The position numbers were made by a program, and so were the translations under genes. Shown here one piece after another: positions 9,333-18,384 of a DNA stretch of 64,000 nt (positions within the stretch are counted from its first letter, which is position 1; each line of letters starts with the position of its first letter). A model generated the notes under the pieces. That model was not told where the DNA came from. It saw nothing but the letters and a program-made list of their open reading frames with translations, and did not search any database. The stretch is from Paenibacillus sp. FSL H8-0079 (GTDB taxonomy: Bacteria > Bacillota > Bacilli > Paenibacillales > Paenibacillaceae). Where the stretch lies: assembly GCF_037991315.1 (NCBI RefSeq), contig NZ_CP150300.1, positions 3,472,001 through 3,536,000 of the forward strand, given 5' to 3'.

Positions 9333-9674
9333 TTATTCGGCCTTAGTCCCGCCAGTGTTTACTTCGCTTCCAGGCTCCATCAACATGATATGACATTCCT
9401 TTTCGGCGGAAGGCTTGATCTCGACTCCCTTTGGAACAATATACATCTCACCTTTAGCAATCTTCACTTGCCCATCACGAAAATCAATAAGCATTTCCCC
9501 TTCGAGCACGAAAAACAACTTATCGGTTTCTTCATGAACGTGCCACTCAAAATCTCCAGCAATCTTAACGATCTTAAATTGATAGTCATTCATTTCACCA
9601 ATGAGTTTCGGAGACCAAAGATCGTTCAATTTCGAAAATTCCTCATTTAATTGAATAGCTTGATAGTGCATCAT
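9333..9674 (-). CDS. Cupin domain protein
   Basis: 113-residue single-domain cupin. Motif 1 is WHVHEETDKLFFVLEGEM, with H45 and H47 as likely metal ligands. In motif 2, PKGVEIKPSA, the usual metal-binding His is replaced by Ile, so the metal site may be incomplete. AGGAGG precedes the start. Such small cupins are often isomerases, dioxygenases or sugar-binding proteins; no function can be assigned. It lies downstream of the AraC regulator on the same strand with a gap of about 77 bases and may be co-transcribed with it. Confidence 0.8.
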   Translation of the reverse strand: MMHYQAIQLNEEFSKLNDLWSPKLIGEMNDYQFKIVKIAGDFEWHVHEETDKLFFVLEGEMLIDFRDGQVKIAKGEMYIVPKGVEIKPSAEKECHIMLMEPGSEVNTGGTKAE

Positions 9675-9751
9675 AATTCCTCCTGTGTATTAAATCCTTT
9701 ATGTTCAGTATACGGATTTAATTTTTGGTATAACATGGATGCCTGGTGAAA

Positions 9752-10579
9752 TCAGGATGGATTATTGATGAACTTCTGGCGATACTCCGTAGGAGAAATA
9801 CCATTTTGTTTCTTGAACACTCTACTAAAATAAAAGGGGTCAGCAATGCCAACGGTTTCGGCAATGTGTTGTACAGACGCGTCACTTGCAGACAACATTT
9901 GTTGCGCCATGTTTATACGATATTTCAATATATAATCTGCTGGCCCCATGCCGGCATGTCTTCTAAATACATAAGAAATTCGATTGCGATTCACATTATA
10001 TTGTTCTGCCAGCGATGCTACTGTGAGGCTATGATCGTAGTTTTCATGAATATGAGTAGAGATCCGTTCGAATAAAGCATCTGATTCGTTACTATTTTGC
10101 CTATGATCTACACATATTAAGGCCTCATTCAGTACGTCACGGAATAGCATCTCGGTCTGAAACATCGACATACCTCCGCGCTGATTATACACATGCCAGA
10201 GACGCGTAATTAGTTCGATCAGACGAGGGGATTGACCCGTTGATAATTCAAAGTGCTGATGGGAAAAGCTTGATTCATCGAGATCCGAACTACATATTCG
10301 GTATAAAACAAGGATGTATTCCCAGTCATTTTTATTAAACACAGTTTGGTCTAGTTTCATTTTTGCCCCTCCGTGTACAACTTTTCCTGGTGAAAAGATA
10401 TAGGGCGTACCATCAAATTGAAATTGTATTTTTCCTGTAAGTGGAAATACAAAACCAGGAAAAGAATCGGTATAGTCAGCGTGGGGCACGCCTGGATTTC
10501 TAGCATATCGATATATTCCTTCGACTTGAAAAGGAATGTGTGCAAAATGCGCTGCTAACTGATTCACATCTACTTTCAC
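9752..10579 (-). CDS. AraC-family transcriptional regulator (iron-linked)
   Basis: 275 residues: an N-terminal cupin-like sensor (residues about 20-140) and a C-terminal double helix-turn-helix (about 175-270; SLTVASLAEQYNVNRNRISYVFRRHAG, then HIAETVGIADPFYFSRVFKK). The start is a GTG with a GAGGT site upstream. A perfect Fur box at 10655-10669 lies about 75 bases before it, so the regulator is expected to be made in iron starvation, as with AraC regulators that turn on siderophore uptake. Its target is not obvious; the iron lipoprotein gene 2 kb away is one candidate. Confidence 0.85.
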   Translation of the reverse strand: MKVDVNQLAAHFAHIPFQVEGIYRYARNPGVPHADYTDSFPGFVFPLTGKIQFQFDGTPYIFSPGKVVHGGAKMKLDQTVFNKNDWEYILVLYRICSSDLDESSFSHQHFELSTGQSPRLIELITRLWHVYNQRGGMSMFQTEMLFRDVLNEALICVDHRQNSNESDALFERISTHIHENYDHSLTVASLAEQYNVNRNRISYVFRRHAGMGPADYILKYRINMAQQMLSASDASVQHIAETVGIADPFYFSRVFKKQNGISPTEYRQKFINNPS

Positions 10580-10654
10580 ATTTCGTACCTCATTTCAAAA
10601 GTGTTTGCCGGTCATGCTGAGATGAATTGTTGTACAATCTTACTCCAACACTAT

Positions 10655-10669
10655 TGATAATCATTATCA
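10655..10669. promoter_or_regulatory. Perfect Fur box
   Basis: TGATAATCATTATCA is an exact 7-1-7 inverted repeat identical to the Bacillus Fur minimal consensus. It lies in the 340-base gap between the AraC regulator and the ankyrin lipoprotein, closer to the AraC gene. The rest of the gap (10670-10919) shows only a short GTGTC/GACAC hairpin before the ankyrin gene and nothing else recognisable. Confidence 0.88.
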
Positions 10670-10919
10670 CTGTCAACATATAAAATGAAAAATGATGCTT
10701 TTGGCTACGCTCAAACCAGCATTAAACGGTTCCATGCCGGATAACTGAACCAACATGCGAATGCGCAAGCACTTTATAAACTATGGGCAATGAGGTCCAT
10801 CTTGTGTTAACATGTGCACTAACTAATTCAATAACAAGGTACTACGTATACAATAAACCCAGTTGGGGATTGGAGTGTCGCTTCTTCGGTTACTGTGACA
10901 CTGGAGTAAAGGAGGAAGT

Positions 10920-11624
10920 ATGAATAAGTCGCTGTTGATCATTATCCTAATAAGTAGCATGTTCATCGTCCAAGGCTGCATGCCTGAAGTGAAAAACGAC
11001 TCAAATGTGGAGGAGCAGACCCTGACTTCACCAGATGAACAGCTGTTCAAGGCAGTAGAGGATGGAGATACGGAAGGCATCAAAAAATGGATTCAAGCGG
11101 GCGCCAATACCAATGCTCAAGATCAGAGTGGACGAACAGCTACAATGATTGCAACCTACAATAATGATCTAACATCGGCTAACGTATTGATTGAAGCAGG
11201 TGCAGATGTGAATATACAGGACGATATGAAGAATAACCCGTTTCTGTACGCTGGCTCTGAAGGATACGTGGATATTTTAAAGCTGACGATTGAGGCGGGA
11301 GCGGACCCAGCGATAACGAATCGATATGGAGGGACAGCACTTATTCCAGCTTCAGAGCATGGATATGTGGATGTAATACGAGAACTCCTGACCCAAACTT
11401 CAGTGAATGTGGACCATGTGAATCAATTGGGATGGACAGCACTGCTGGAAGCGATCATTCTTAACGATGGCAATGCTCAGCAGCAGGATACGATACAATT
11501 ACTCATTGACCACGGAGCAGACGTGAACATAGCGGATCGTGATGGGGTATCACCGCTCAGTCATGCGAAGAATAAAGGCTTTAAGGAAATTGAAGATATT
11601 TTGGTACGGGCTGGTGCGAAATAG
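10920..11624 (+). CDS. Ankyrin-repeat lipoprotein
   Basis: 234 residues. A signal peptide with lipobox VQGC (C20) is followed by a short linker and about five ankyrin repeats from residue 40 to the end (LFKAVEDGDTEGIKKWIQAGAN, ADVNIQDD, ADPAITNRYGGTALIPAS, and so on). It should be anchored on the outer face of the membrane, where ankyrin repeats bind partner proteins. The partner is unknown. AAAGGAGG lies just before the start. It is a single-gene unit ending at the hairpin at 11711. Confidence 0.88.
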   Translation: MNKSLLIIILISSMFIVQGCMPEVKNDSNVEEQTLTSPDEQLFKAVEDGDTEGIKKWIQAGANTNAQDQSGRTATMIATYNNDLTSANVLIEAGADVNIQDDMKNNPFLYAGSEGYVDILKLTIEAGADPAITNRYGGTALIPASEHGYVDVIRELLTQTSVNVDHVNQLGWTALLEAIILNDGNAQQQDTIQLLIDHGADVNIADRDGVSPLSHAKNKGFKEIEDILVRAGAK

Positions 11625-11710
11625 AACCGTTTAAGGATCAAAGAGATAAAACATAGAATGTTGAGTTTTCGGCGGGGAATGGGGCCGGTCCAGATCATCG
11701 TACCACACAC

Positions 11711-11735
11711 AAAAGCCGCTATTATAGCGGCTTTT
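11711..11735. terminator. Terminator; variant of the dispersed hairpin
   Basis: AAAAGCCGCTA, loop TTA, TAGCGGCTTTT form a perfect palindromic stem. It resembles the repeated AGTCGCTA/TAGCGGCT terminators but without their T-G wobble and can act in both directions (ankyrin gene and aldo/keto reductase gene). Confidence 0.8.
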
Positions 11736-11814
11736 GTAGTATAAAGAACCAAGTCCACATCCAAGCATTAACAGGATTAGAACTTACATTGTATTCAATT
11801 GGATGATTATATAT

Positions 11815-12681
<867 letters not shown>

Positions 12682-12859
12682 TTATAGCATGTCTATATTA
12701 TGGCATTCCTCATCCAAAAACAGATATCTAATTCGTCTTACATGCTTACCTAATCCTCTTAGCACCATACTTTTATTAATAACCCGTCAAAAAAACGAAT
12801 GAAAAACATCTTCAATATCTATATAGTTCGTAAATAACTGTGAACAAATCGTTAATTCA

Positions 12860-12888
12860 TTGACATTGCATGTGATTTTAATTAGAAT
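12860..12888 (+). promoter_or_regulatory. Sigma-A promoter of the purine permease leader
   Basis: TTGACA at 12860-12865 and TAGAAT at 12883-12888 are separated by exactly 17 bases, a near-consensus housekeeping promoter. Transcription should start near 12895, leaving a leader of about 170 bases. Between 12667 and 12859, upstream of it, I see nothing else that I can support. Confidence 0.75.
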
Positions 12889-12894
12889 ACGAAA

Positions 12895-13020
12895 TGGACT
12901 TCAGGTTAAAACAGATATGGGTATCCTTAGTTTTGGTTTAGACTTAGCTGTTAAATCCTAACGACGAATATAGGAGCGACAATATTACAATCCTATATGA
13001 AGATTAGGATTTTTTGTTTT
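12895..13020 (+). promoter_or_regulatory. Transcription attenuator leader (class unidentified)
   Basis: Four complementary segments are visible: A TCCTA (12956-12960), B ATATAGGA (12968-12975), C TCCTATAT (12991-12998) and D TAGGATT (13005-13011) followed by a T-run. C with D (AATCCTA/TAGGATT, 12989-13011) makes an intrinsic terminator before the permease gene; B with C (8 perfect pairs) makes a competing antiterminator; A with B would release C to form the terminator. This is the layout of a riboswitch or attenuator. The upstream portion, 12895-12955, would be the sensor. I could not fit it to the purine riboswitch core. Confidence 0.65.
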
Positions 13021-13062
13021 TAGCTTTGGAGTATAATTTGAAAGTTGGAGGCTGGCTTTACC

Positions 13063-14361
13063 ATGGACAAATGGTTCAAACTTAAAGAACGAGGCACGAG
13101 CATCCCCACAGAAATTATCGCAGGGGTTACAACATTCTTCACAATGGTATACATAGTTATCGTAAACCCAGGAATACTCAGCAGTACGGGCATGGACTTT
13201 AACGGAGTATTCATAGCAACGGTACTGGCAAGTATTGTCGGAACTCTGATTATGGGGCTCTGGTCCAATTATCCAATCGTGATCGCACCGGGTATGGGTC
13301 TGAATGCATTCTTTGCCTATAGTGTAGTTGCCGGATATGGGGTGTCTTGGCAGGTTGCACTGGGAGCTGTATTTATAGCAGGGATTTTGTTTATTATTTT
13401 ATCGCTCACTTCATTCCGTTACATGTTGCTTGATGCAATTCCTGCAAGTTTAAAACATGCAATAACCGCAGGGATCGGATTGTTTATTACAACGGTAGGT
13501 CTGCAAAATGCCGGCATTATTGCCGATTCAGAATCGAATTTGATTACGATCGGGAACTTGGCAGAGCCCATGACTTATCTGACCATTATCGGATTGATTA
13601 TCACCGTTGTGCTGATGGCTTACAATGTGAAAGGTTACCTGTTCATCGGCATGGTCGTTACAGCGATACTTGCCTGGATCATGGGACTATTCCAAATGCC
13701 GGAATCGATTGTATCCATGCCGCAAGGCCTCGCGTCAACGGCTTTGCAACTGGATCTGGCAGGGGTATTCTCGAATGGCTTGTATACGATCATATTTACG
13801 TTCCTGTTGATCACGCTGTTTGATACGACGGGTACAATGCTCGGCGTTGCTGAACAAGCAGGATTGCTGAAGCAAGGTAAATTCCCACGCTCGCGTGGTG
13901 CACTGTTGGCAGATGCGGTAGGAACAACCAGTGGCGCATTGCTCGGAACGAGCCCAACCTCGGCTTACATTGAATCCAGCACAGGGGTAGCTGCAGGGGG
14001 AAGAACGGGACTGACGGCGGTAACGGTAAGTGTGCTGCTTGCGCTTACGTTATTCTTCACACCGATCGTAAGTGTAATTTCAAGCATTCCGGCGATTACT
14101 TCTCCGGCACTGATTATTGTTGGATACTTTATGATTAACGTTATCAGCAAAATCAAATGGGATGATCTTGAAGAAGCATTTCCGGCCTTCCTGATTATCA
14201 TCCTTACTCCGTTGACGCATAGTATTGCGACAGGTATCGGCGTAGGCTTCATCTTTTATCCAGTGCTCAAGCTGCTTCGTGGTAAAGGTACAGATGTTCA
14301 TCCGATCTTCTACATTTTTGCGGTATTGTTCTTCATTCAGCTTGTATTCTTAGACCACTAA
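13063..14361 (+). CDS. NCS2-family purine permease, PbuG/AzgA type
   Basis: 433 residues from the ATG at 13063 (GGAGG at 13047-13051; a TTG at 13045 would overlap that site). A 12-14 helix membrane protein with the AzgA-branch signatures GMGLNAFFAY, LFDTTGTMLGVAEQAGLL and PTSAYIESSTGVAAGGRTGL. In Bacillus the equivalent PbuG and PbuO import hypoxanthine, guanine or adenine with protons. Expression is probably set by the attenuator leader just upstream. Terminator follows directly. Confidence 0.92.
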   Translation: MDKWFKLKERGTSIPTEIIAGVTTFFTMVYIVIVNPGILSSTGMDFNGVFIATVLASIVGTLIMGLWSNYPIVIAPGMGLNAFFAYSVVAGYGVSWQVALGAVFIAGILFIILSLTSFRYMLLDAIPASLKHAITAGIGLFITTVGLQNAGIIADSESNLITIGNLAEPMTYLTIIGLIITVVLMAYNVKGYLFIGMVVTAILAWIMGLFQMPESIVSMPQGLASTALQLDLAGVFSNGLYTIIFTFLLITLFDTTGTMLGVAEQAGLLKQGKFPRSRGALLADAVGTTSGALLGTSPTSAYIESSTGVAAGGRTGLTAVTVSVLLALTLFFTPIVSVISSIPAITSPALIIVGYFMINVISKIKWDDLEEAFPAFLIIILTPLTHSIATGIGVGFIFYPVLKLLRGKGTDVHPIFYIFAVLFFIQLVFLDH

Positions 14362-14373
14362 AATGGTCTAATC

Positions 14374-14412
14374 AAAAAGAGAACTGCTCTAACAAGCAGC
14401 TCTCTTTTTTTG
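14374..14412 (+). terminator. Terminator after the purine permease
   Basis: Stem AGAGAACTGCT / AGCAGCTCTCT with a short loop and seven T residues. Confidence 0.88.
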
Positions 14413-14518
14413 TGCAGTTCATACTCCGTTCATATTCCCGTCACGAAGGGGACATCTTCCATGGTTACACTATACCTATGTCGCAAGAGCGGCTCTACAG
14501 ATATAAAGACAGGAGAAG

Positions 14519-15514
14519 ATGGATGTGGCAAAAACAGTAGATATAACAACAACGGGGACTAAGGGCCGTAAAAAACGGAACTTATGGTTAAAAATAATTG
14601 GAGGTATTATCGGCGCGCTGGTGCTATTCATGGGCATCACGTTTGTCGTTCATACAATCAGTAATGGGATCGAGAAAAAGAAAATTGAATCGTATGGCCA
14701 ATATGTTAATGTCGATGGAAAAAATATGAATGTGTCCATCCAAGGTAGCGGGGAACAGACCATTGTGCTTCTGCCTGGACAAGGAACTCCGTCGCCAGTA
14801 CTTGATTTCAAATTGTTAATTGATGAATTAACTTCTGATTACAAAGTTGTCGCAATCGAGCCTTTCGGTTATGGATTAAGTGACGAAACCGATACGGAGA
14901 GAACAACGGAGAATATCGTCAGCGAAATTCATGAAGCTGTACAGCAGCTCGGAATTGACCGTTATATTCTGATGGGGCATTCCATCACGGGACTATACGC
15001 AGCGACTTATGTGAACACGTATCCGGATGAAGTTTCTGCTTTTGTCGGGATCGATAGCAGTGTTCCGAATCAACCTGGCATGGATGTCAAATTACCTTTG
15101 AACTTAATGAAGTTCCTTCAAAAATCAGGTCTGATGAGAGTGCTTCAAAAAGTGAGCGGAGATTCCTATAAATCACTTGCATACGATGAACATACCAAAG
15201 AACAGATGAAGTTAATTGCGAATCAAGTCTCAACGAATCCGACACTGATCGATGAGCTTAAACACCTGGGTTCCAATTTCAAAAATGGAGAAAAACTCAC
15301 TTATCCTCGTAATCTGCCGATGTTGCTCTTCGTACAATCTAATAACGAGCACAATCCACAGTGGATTCCGCTACATGAAGAACTAGTGAAACAATCGGCA
15401 CAAGGCAAAATGATCCCAATGGAGGGATCGCATTACCTGCATCATACGAAATTCAAAGAAATCGCCGAGGAATTCAAATCTTACATGAAACAAATCCAAC
15501 CCATTAGTAATTAA
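14519..15514 (+). CDS. Membrane-anchored alpha/beta hydrolase
   Basis: 331 residues. A basic N-terminus precedes one membrane segment (about 22-45), so the catalytic domain should face outward. The hydrolase fold is clear: oxyanion strand IVLLPGQGTPSP, nucleophile elbow GHSITG with S155, and a C-terminal EGSHYLHHT with the catalytic His. It resembles the many short-chain esterase/lipase-like or haloalkane-type hydrolases of Bacillus; the substrate is unknown. AGGAGA precedes the ATG. It stands alone between two terminators. Confidence 0.85.
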   Translation: MDVAKTVDITTTGTKGRKKRNLWLKIIGGIIGALVLFMGITFVVHTISNGIEKKKIESYGQYVNVDGKNMNVSIQGSGEQTIVLLPGQGTPSPVLDFKLLIDELTSDYKVVAIEPFGYGLSDETDTERTTENIVSEIHEAVQQLGIDRYILMGHSITGLYAATYVNTYPDEVSAFVGIDSSVPNQPGMDVKLPLNLMKFLQKSGLMRVLQKVSGDSYKSLAYDEHTKEQMKLIANQVSTNPTLIDELKHLGSNFKNGEKLTYPRNLPMLLFVQSNNEHNPQWIPLHEELVKQSAQGKMIPMEGSHYLHHTKFKEIAEEFKSYMKQIQPISN

Positions 15515-15533
15515 TTGCAAACGAAAAAAACAT

Positions 15534-15570
15534 AAAAAAACGAGTCACCACAAGGTGACCCGTTTTTTTT
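15534..15570. terminator. Bidirectional terminator
   Basis: AAAAAAACGAGTCACC, loop ACAA, GGTGACCCGTTTTTTTT: symmetric stem with A-run and T-run, serving the hydrolase and the convergent manganese transporter operon. Confidence 0.92.
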
Positions 15571-15572
15571 GA

Positions 15573-16505
15573 TTACTGCGATAAACCTTCTGTTACTTTG
15601 TCGATGTTCCATTTGACCATGGTAATGTATGTGTCTCCGTCTTCGCCCTTTTTAGCCAGGGAGTCTGTGAAGATTTTTGAGTGAATAGGGGCACCTGTCT
15701 CCGTAGATACCGTCTCCATCGTCTTCGGATTAACGCTGGTTTCTACAAACAGAGCTGGAATTTGGTTCGTTCTGATAATATCAATAATCCGGTTCATCTG
15801 ATCAGGTGTACCTTGGCTATCCGTATTGATTTCCCAGATATATGCGGCTTCAAAACCGTAAGCCTTGGAGAAATACTTGAATGCACCTTCACTTGTTACC
15901 AGAATCCGTTTCTCAGCGGGAACTTTAGCAATTTGATCTTTGGCATACTGATCGGCTTCCTCTAATTTGGTAACATAGGCAGCTTGGTTGTCCAAATAAT
16001 ATTGCTCATTTTCCGGATCTTTCTCAATGATACGCTTCGTAATGATGTCCACATACTTGATTCCGTTTTGAATGTCTAGCCAAGCGTGTGGATCTTCCTG
16101 TGTTTCTTTGCCTGCTTCGCTAAGATACATTGGTGTTACTTCTTCCGAAACTACGAACGCAGCATCCGTTTTGTTAGTAACCTTCAGGAGATCCTGGAAC
16201 CAGCCTTTTCCCGTTTCAAGGTTAAGTCCGTTATAGAAGACCAGATCGGCCTCTGATATTTTTTTGGTGTCTTGTGGTAAAGGGTCATACATATGTGGAT
16301 CGGTTCCAATGGGAACCATGCTGTATACTTCGGCTTTGTCACCGGCTACATTCTCCACCATATCCGCAATAACGGAATACGTGGCTACAATCTTTAGTTT
16401 TTCATCTGGAGTAGTCGATGCCTCTGTGCTATTAGATGTTGTATCGGAACATGCGGATAAAATAATCATAAGAGTAATAAAAACACCAATCATTTGTTTT
16501 TTCAT
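15573..16505 (-). CDS. mntA: Manganese ABC transporter substrate-binding lipoprotein
   Basis: 310 residues; lipobox LSAC with C19. Cluster A-I binding protein of the PsaA/MntC/TroA type. The four metal ligands are visible as H71, H140, E206 and D281, nearly the same numbering as pneumococcal PsaA (H67, H139, E205, D280). The Glu at the third position and the lack of the His-rich loop of ZnuA favour manganese over zinc. Last gene of a three-gene operon (ATPase, permease, this), overlapping the permease by 4 bases (ATGA). The operon is preceded by MntR-like operators. Confidence 0.92.
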   Translation of the reverse strand: MKKQMIGVFITLMIILSACSDTTSNSTEASTTPDEKLKIVATYSVIADMVENVAGDKAEVYSMVPIGTDPHMYDPLPQDTKKISEADLVFYNGLNLETGKGWFQDLLKVTNKTDAAFVVSEEVTPMYLSEAGKETQEDPHAWLDIQNGIKYVDIITKRIIEKDPENEQYYLDNQAAYVTKLEEADQYAKDQIAKVPAEKRILVTSEGAFKYFSKAYGFEAAYIWEINTDSQGTPDQMNRIIDIIRTNQIPALFVETSVNPKTMETVSTETGAPIHSKIFTDSLAKKGEDGDTYITMVKWNIDKVTEGLSQ

Positions 16506-17353
16506 TGTGTTTTCAATCCTTTCTTAAAAAAGTTGTTTTTCGGAGACAGAATAAACGAAATTGCGAAACCACTCACGCCAACAAGCACAATCGTTGCACT
16601 CGTCGGAAGGTTGAATTCAAAGCTAAGTATTACGCCAACGACTCCGGATAATGCTCCGTATACCGAAGCAAAGATGATCATATGAAGCAATTTATTAGTC
16701 CATAGATAGGAGGTCGCTGCCGGTATAACAAGCATTGCAATGACCAGTACAATCCCCACCTGAGAGAGGGAAGAGACGGTGACGACGGAGAGCAAAAGCA
16801 TGAGCAAGTAGTGATAAAAGTTGGTGTTCAATCCGTACGCTTTGGATACGACCGGATCAAACGAACTGATCAACAACTCCTTATAGAACAAGGATACGAC
16901 AGCGATTACGGCAAGCATGATGACAAAGGACTGCGCTAATTCTGACTGTGGAACAGCCAAAATATTACCGAACAGAATATGAGTTAAGTCCAGACCGCTT
17001 TTCGCAAACGTGATGAGAACGATGCCTAATGCGAAGAACGAGCTCAAAACAATGCCGATGGACGTATCGCTTTTAATCGTGCTGCGGTTGGTGATAAATT
17101 GAATCAGAATTGCTGCAATGAGTCCGAACACTGAAGCGCCGAGCAGTACGTTGATCCCCAAGATGTAGGATATGGCTACCCCCGGCAAGACGGCATGCGA
17201 CAAGGCATCACCCATCAACGACATTTTCCGAAGTACGATGAAACTGCCGAGTACCCCTGATACAATCCCCAATATAATCGCAGATAGACCTGCGTTCAGT
17301 GCATAGACTGGAATATCAAGCCATGTTGACAACATGTTAATCATTCTGAACAT
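16502..17353 (-). CDS. mntC: Manganese ABC transporter permease
   Basis: 283 residues, 8-9 predicted membrane helices of the ABC-3 (ZnuB/MntB/TroC) family. It contains the conserved LMGDALSHAVLPGVA segment that contacts the ATPase and ends with a short basic tail. It overlaps the ATPase gene by 17 bases and the binding-protein gene by 4, so the three are translated together. It passes Mn(II) across the membrane with the neighbouring subunits; a homodimer is expected since there is only one permease gene. Confidence 0.92.
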   Translation of the reverse strand: MFRMINMLSTWLDIPVYALNAGLSAIILGIVSGVLGSFIVLRKMSLMGDALSHAVLPGVAISYILGINVLLGASVFGLIAAILIQFITNRSTIKSDTSIGIVLSSFFALGIVLITFAKSGLDLTHILFGNILAVPQSELAQSFVIMLAVIAVVSLFYKELLISSFDPVVSKAYGLNTNFYHYLLMLLLSVVTVSSLSQVGIVLVIAMLVIPAATSYLWTNKLLHMIIFASVYGALSGVVGVILSFEFNLPTSATIVLVGVSGFAISFILSPKNNFFKKGLKTQ

Positions 17354-18083
17354 CTCCCAACCCTTTAATCTGGATATTGCCTAGAGATGATCCATACGCG
17401 GCCTGTATGTTATCCGTTGTAAAGGTGGTAGATACGTCTCCAAAAGCAACCAGTGTTTTGTTCAGAATGATGATCTTGTCAAAGTACTCTTCAACCTCAT
17501 GCAAATCATGGTGAACAATTAAGATTGTTTTACCTTCTTCCCGAAGTTTCTTCAGCAGATCCACAATGATTCTTTCACTCACGAGGTCAATGCCTACAAA
17601 GGGTTCATCCAGGAAGAAGATATCTGCCTGCTGGGCGAGCGCCCTTGCAATGAATACACGTTGCAGTTGTCCCCCAGAAAGGTTGCTGATTTGTTTGTTC
17701 GCCAGATCTGCGATATCCACCAGTTCCATACAGTGGTCCACGTAGGCTTTTTCTTTTTTCCCCGGTCTTCTAAAAAGCTTCAGCTTAGGGTACGTTCCAG
17801 TCAGGATCGTGTCCCGCACCGTGATGGGGAAAGTCAGATCAACATCACTTTTCTGTGGTACGTATGCAATGTTCTTTTTTTCATGAGCAATCGTGGTGCC
17901 GTTAACGGTAACGTTACCCGTACGTTTCTTGATGACGCCCAATAAAGATTTGATAAACGTTGATTTTCCCGCTCCATTAGGTCCGATGATGCCGATCGTG
18001 TATCCGAGTGGAATATCGATATCTACATTTTGAAGCGCAGGATTACCAAAGTAATCCACATTCAGTTGACTGATTTGTATCAT
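17337..18083 (-). CDS. mntB: Manganese ABC transporter ATP-binding protein
   Basis: 248 residues from the ATG at 18083, after a GAAGGGG ribosome site; an in-frame TTG at 18101 would contain that site. Walker A GPNGAGKST at 34-42, Q-loop in YVPQKSDVD, signature LSGGQLQR, Walker B IFFLDEPF and the switch His in IVHHDLHEVEEYFD are all intact. First gene of the manganese operon; MntR-type operators lie about 40-95 bases upstream. Confidence 0.95.
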   Translation of the reverse strand: MIQISQLNVDYFGNPALQNVDIDIPLGYTIGIIGPNGAGKSTFIKSLLGVIKKRTGNVTVNGTTIAHEKKNIAYVPQKSDVDLTFPITVRDTILTGTYPKLKLFRRPGKKEKAYVDHCMELVDIADLANKQISNLSGGQLQRVFIARALAQQADIFFLDEPFVGIDLVSERIIVDLLKKLREEGKTILIVHHDLHEVEEYFDKIIILNKTLVAFGDVSTTFTTDNIQAAYGSSLGNIQIKGLGDVQND

Positions 18084-18121
18084 GGTTTTTCGCCCCTTCA
18101 AACGTTGACTCTATTAAAATA

Positions 18122-18176
18122 TATTTCCTTAGTATAAAAAACATTCGCAAGCGCTAGTTTGTTTCCTTAGGGAAAC
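18122..18176. promoter_or_regulatory. MntR-like operators
   Basis: GTTTCCTTAGGGAAAC (18161-18176) is a near-perfect palindrome close to the Bacillus MntR site TTTGCCTTAAGGAAAC; a second partial copy, TATTTCCTTAGTATAAAA, begins at 18122. Both lie upstream of the transporter ATPase gene and predict repression by manganese. Confidence 0.75.
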
Positions 18177-18280
18177 TTTATTTCTTTAACCAATATATTA
18201 TTGAGTCGGGCTTTTTGTCAACCATAAAAAAAATTGTACAGACAACTGATTGATCACAACGTATGGCTTTAATGGCACAA

Positions 18281-18320
18281 CAAAAACCCTTCTATAATTT
18301 CTTGGGAAAGAAGAGAAGGG
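18281..18320 (-). terminator. Terminator after the MATE gene
   Basis: Minus-strand stem CCCTTCT / AGAAGGG followed by TTTTTG. It lies about 65 bases past the MATE stop. Confidence 0.65.
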
Positions 18321-18384
18321 CTGATGCTGATTATTTTAAAAGTTGAATGGTGTCATCCAATCAAATAAAACGTATTTTTATTTT

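Noticed and set aside
12825-12850. Possible PurR boxes (AGTTCGTAAAT and GAACAAAT) before the purine permease promoter
   Set aside because: The two elements point the wrong way and lack the usual spacing of PurR sites, so I could not support them.
12895-12965. Known guanine/adenine riboswitch before the purine permease
   Set aside because: A GATATGG-like string occurs at 12913, but it is not in a loop closed by a P2-like stem, and the J2/3 and L3 parts cannot be placed.
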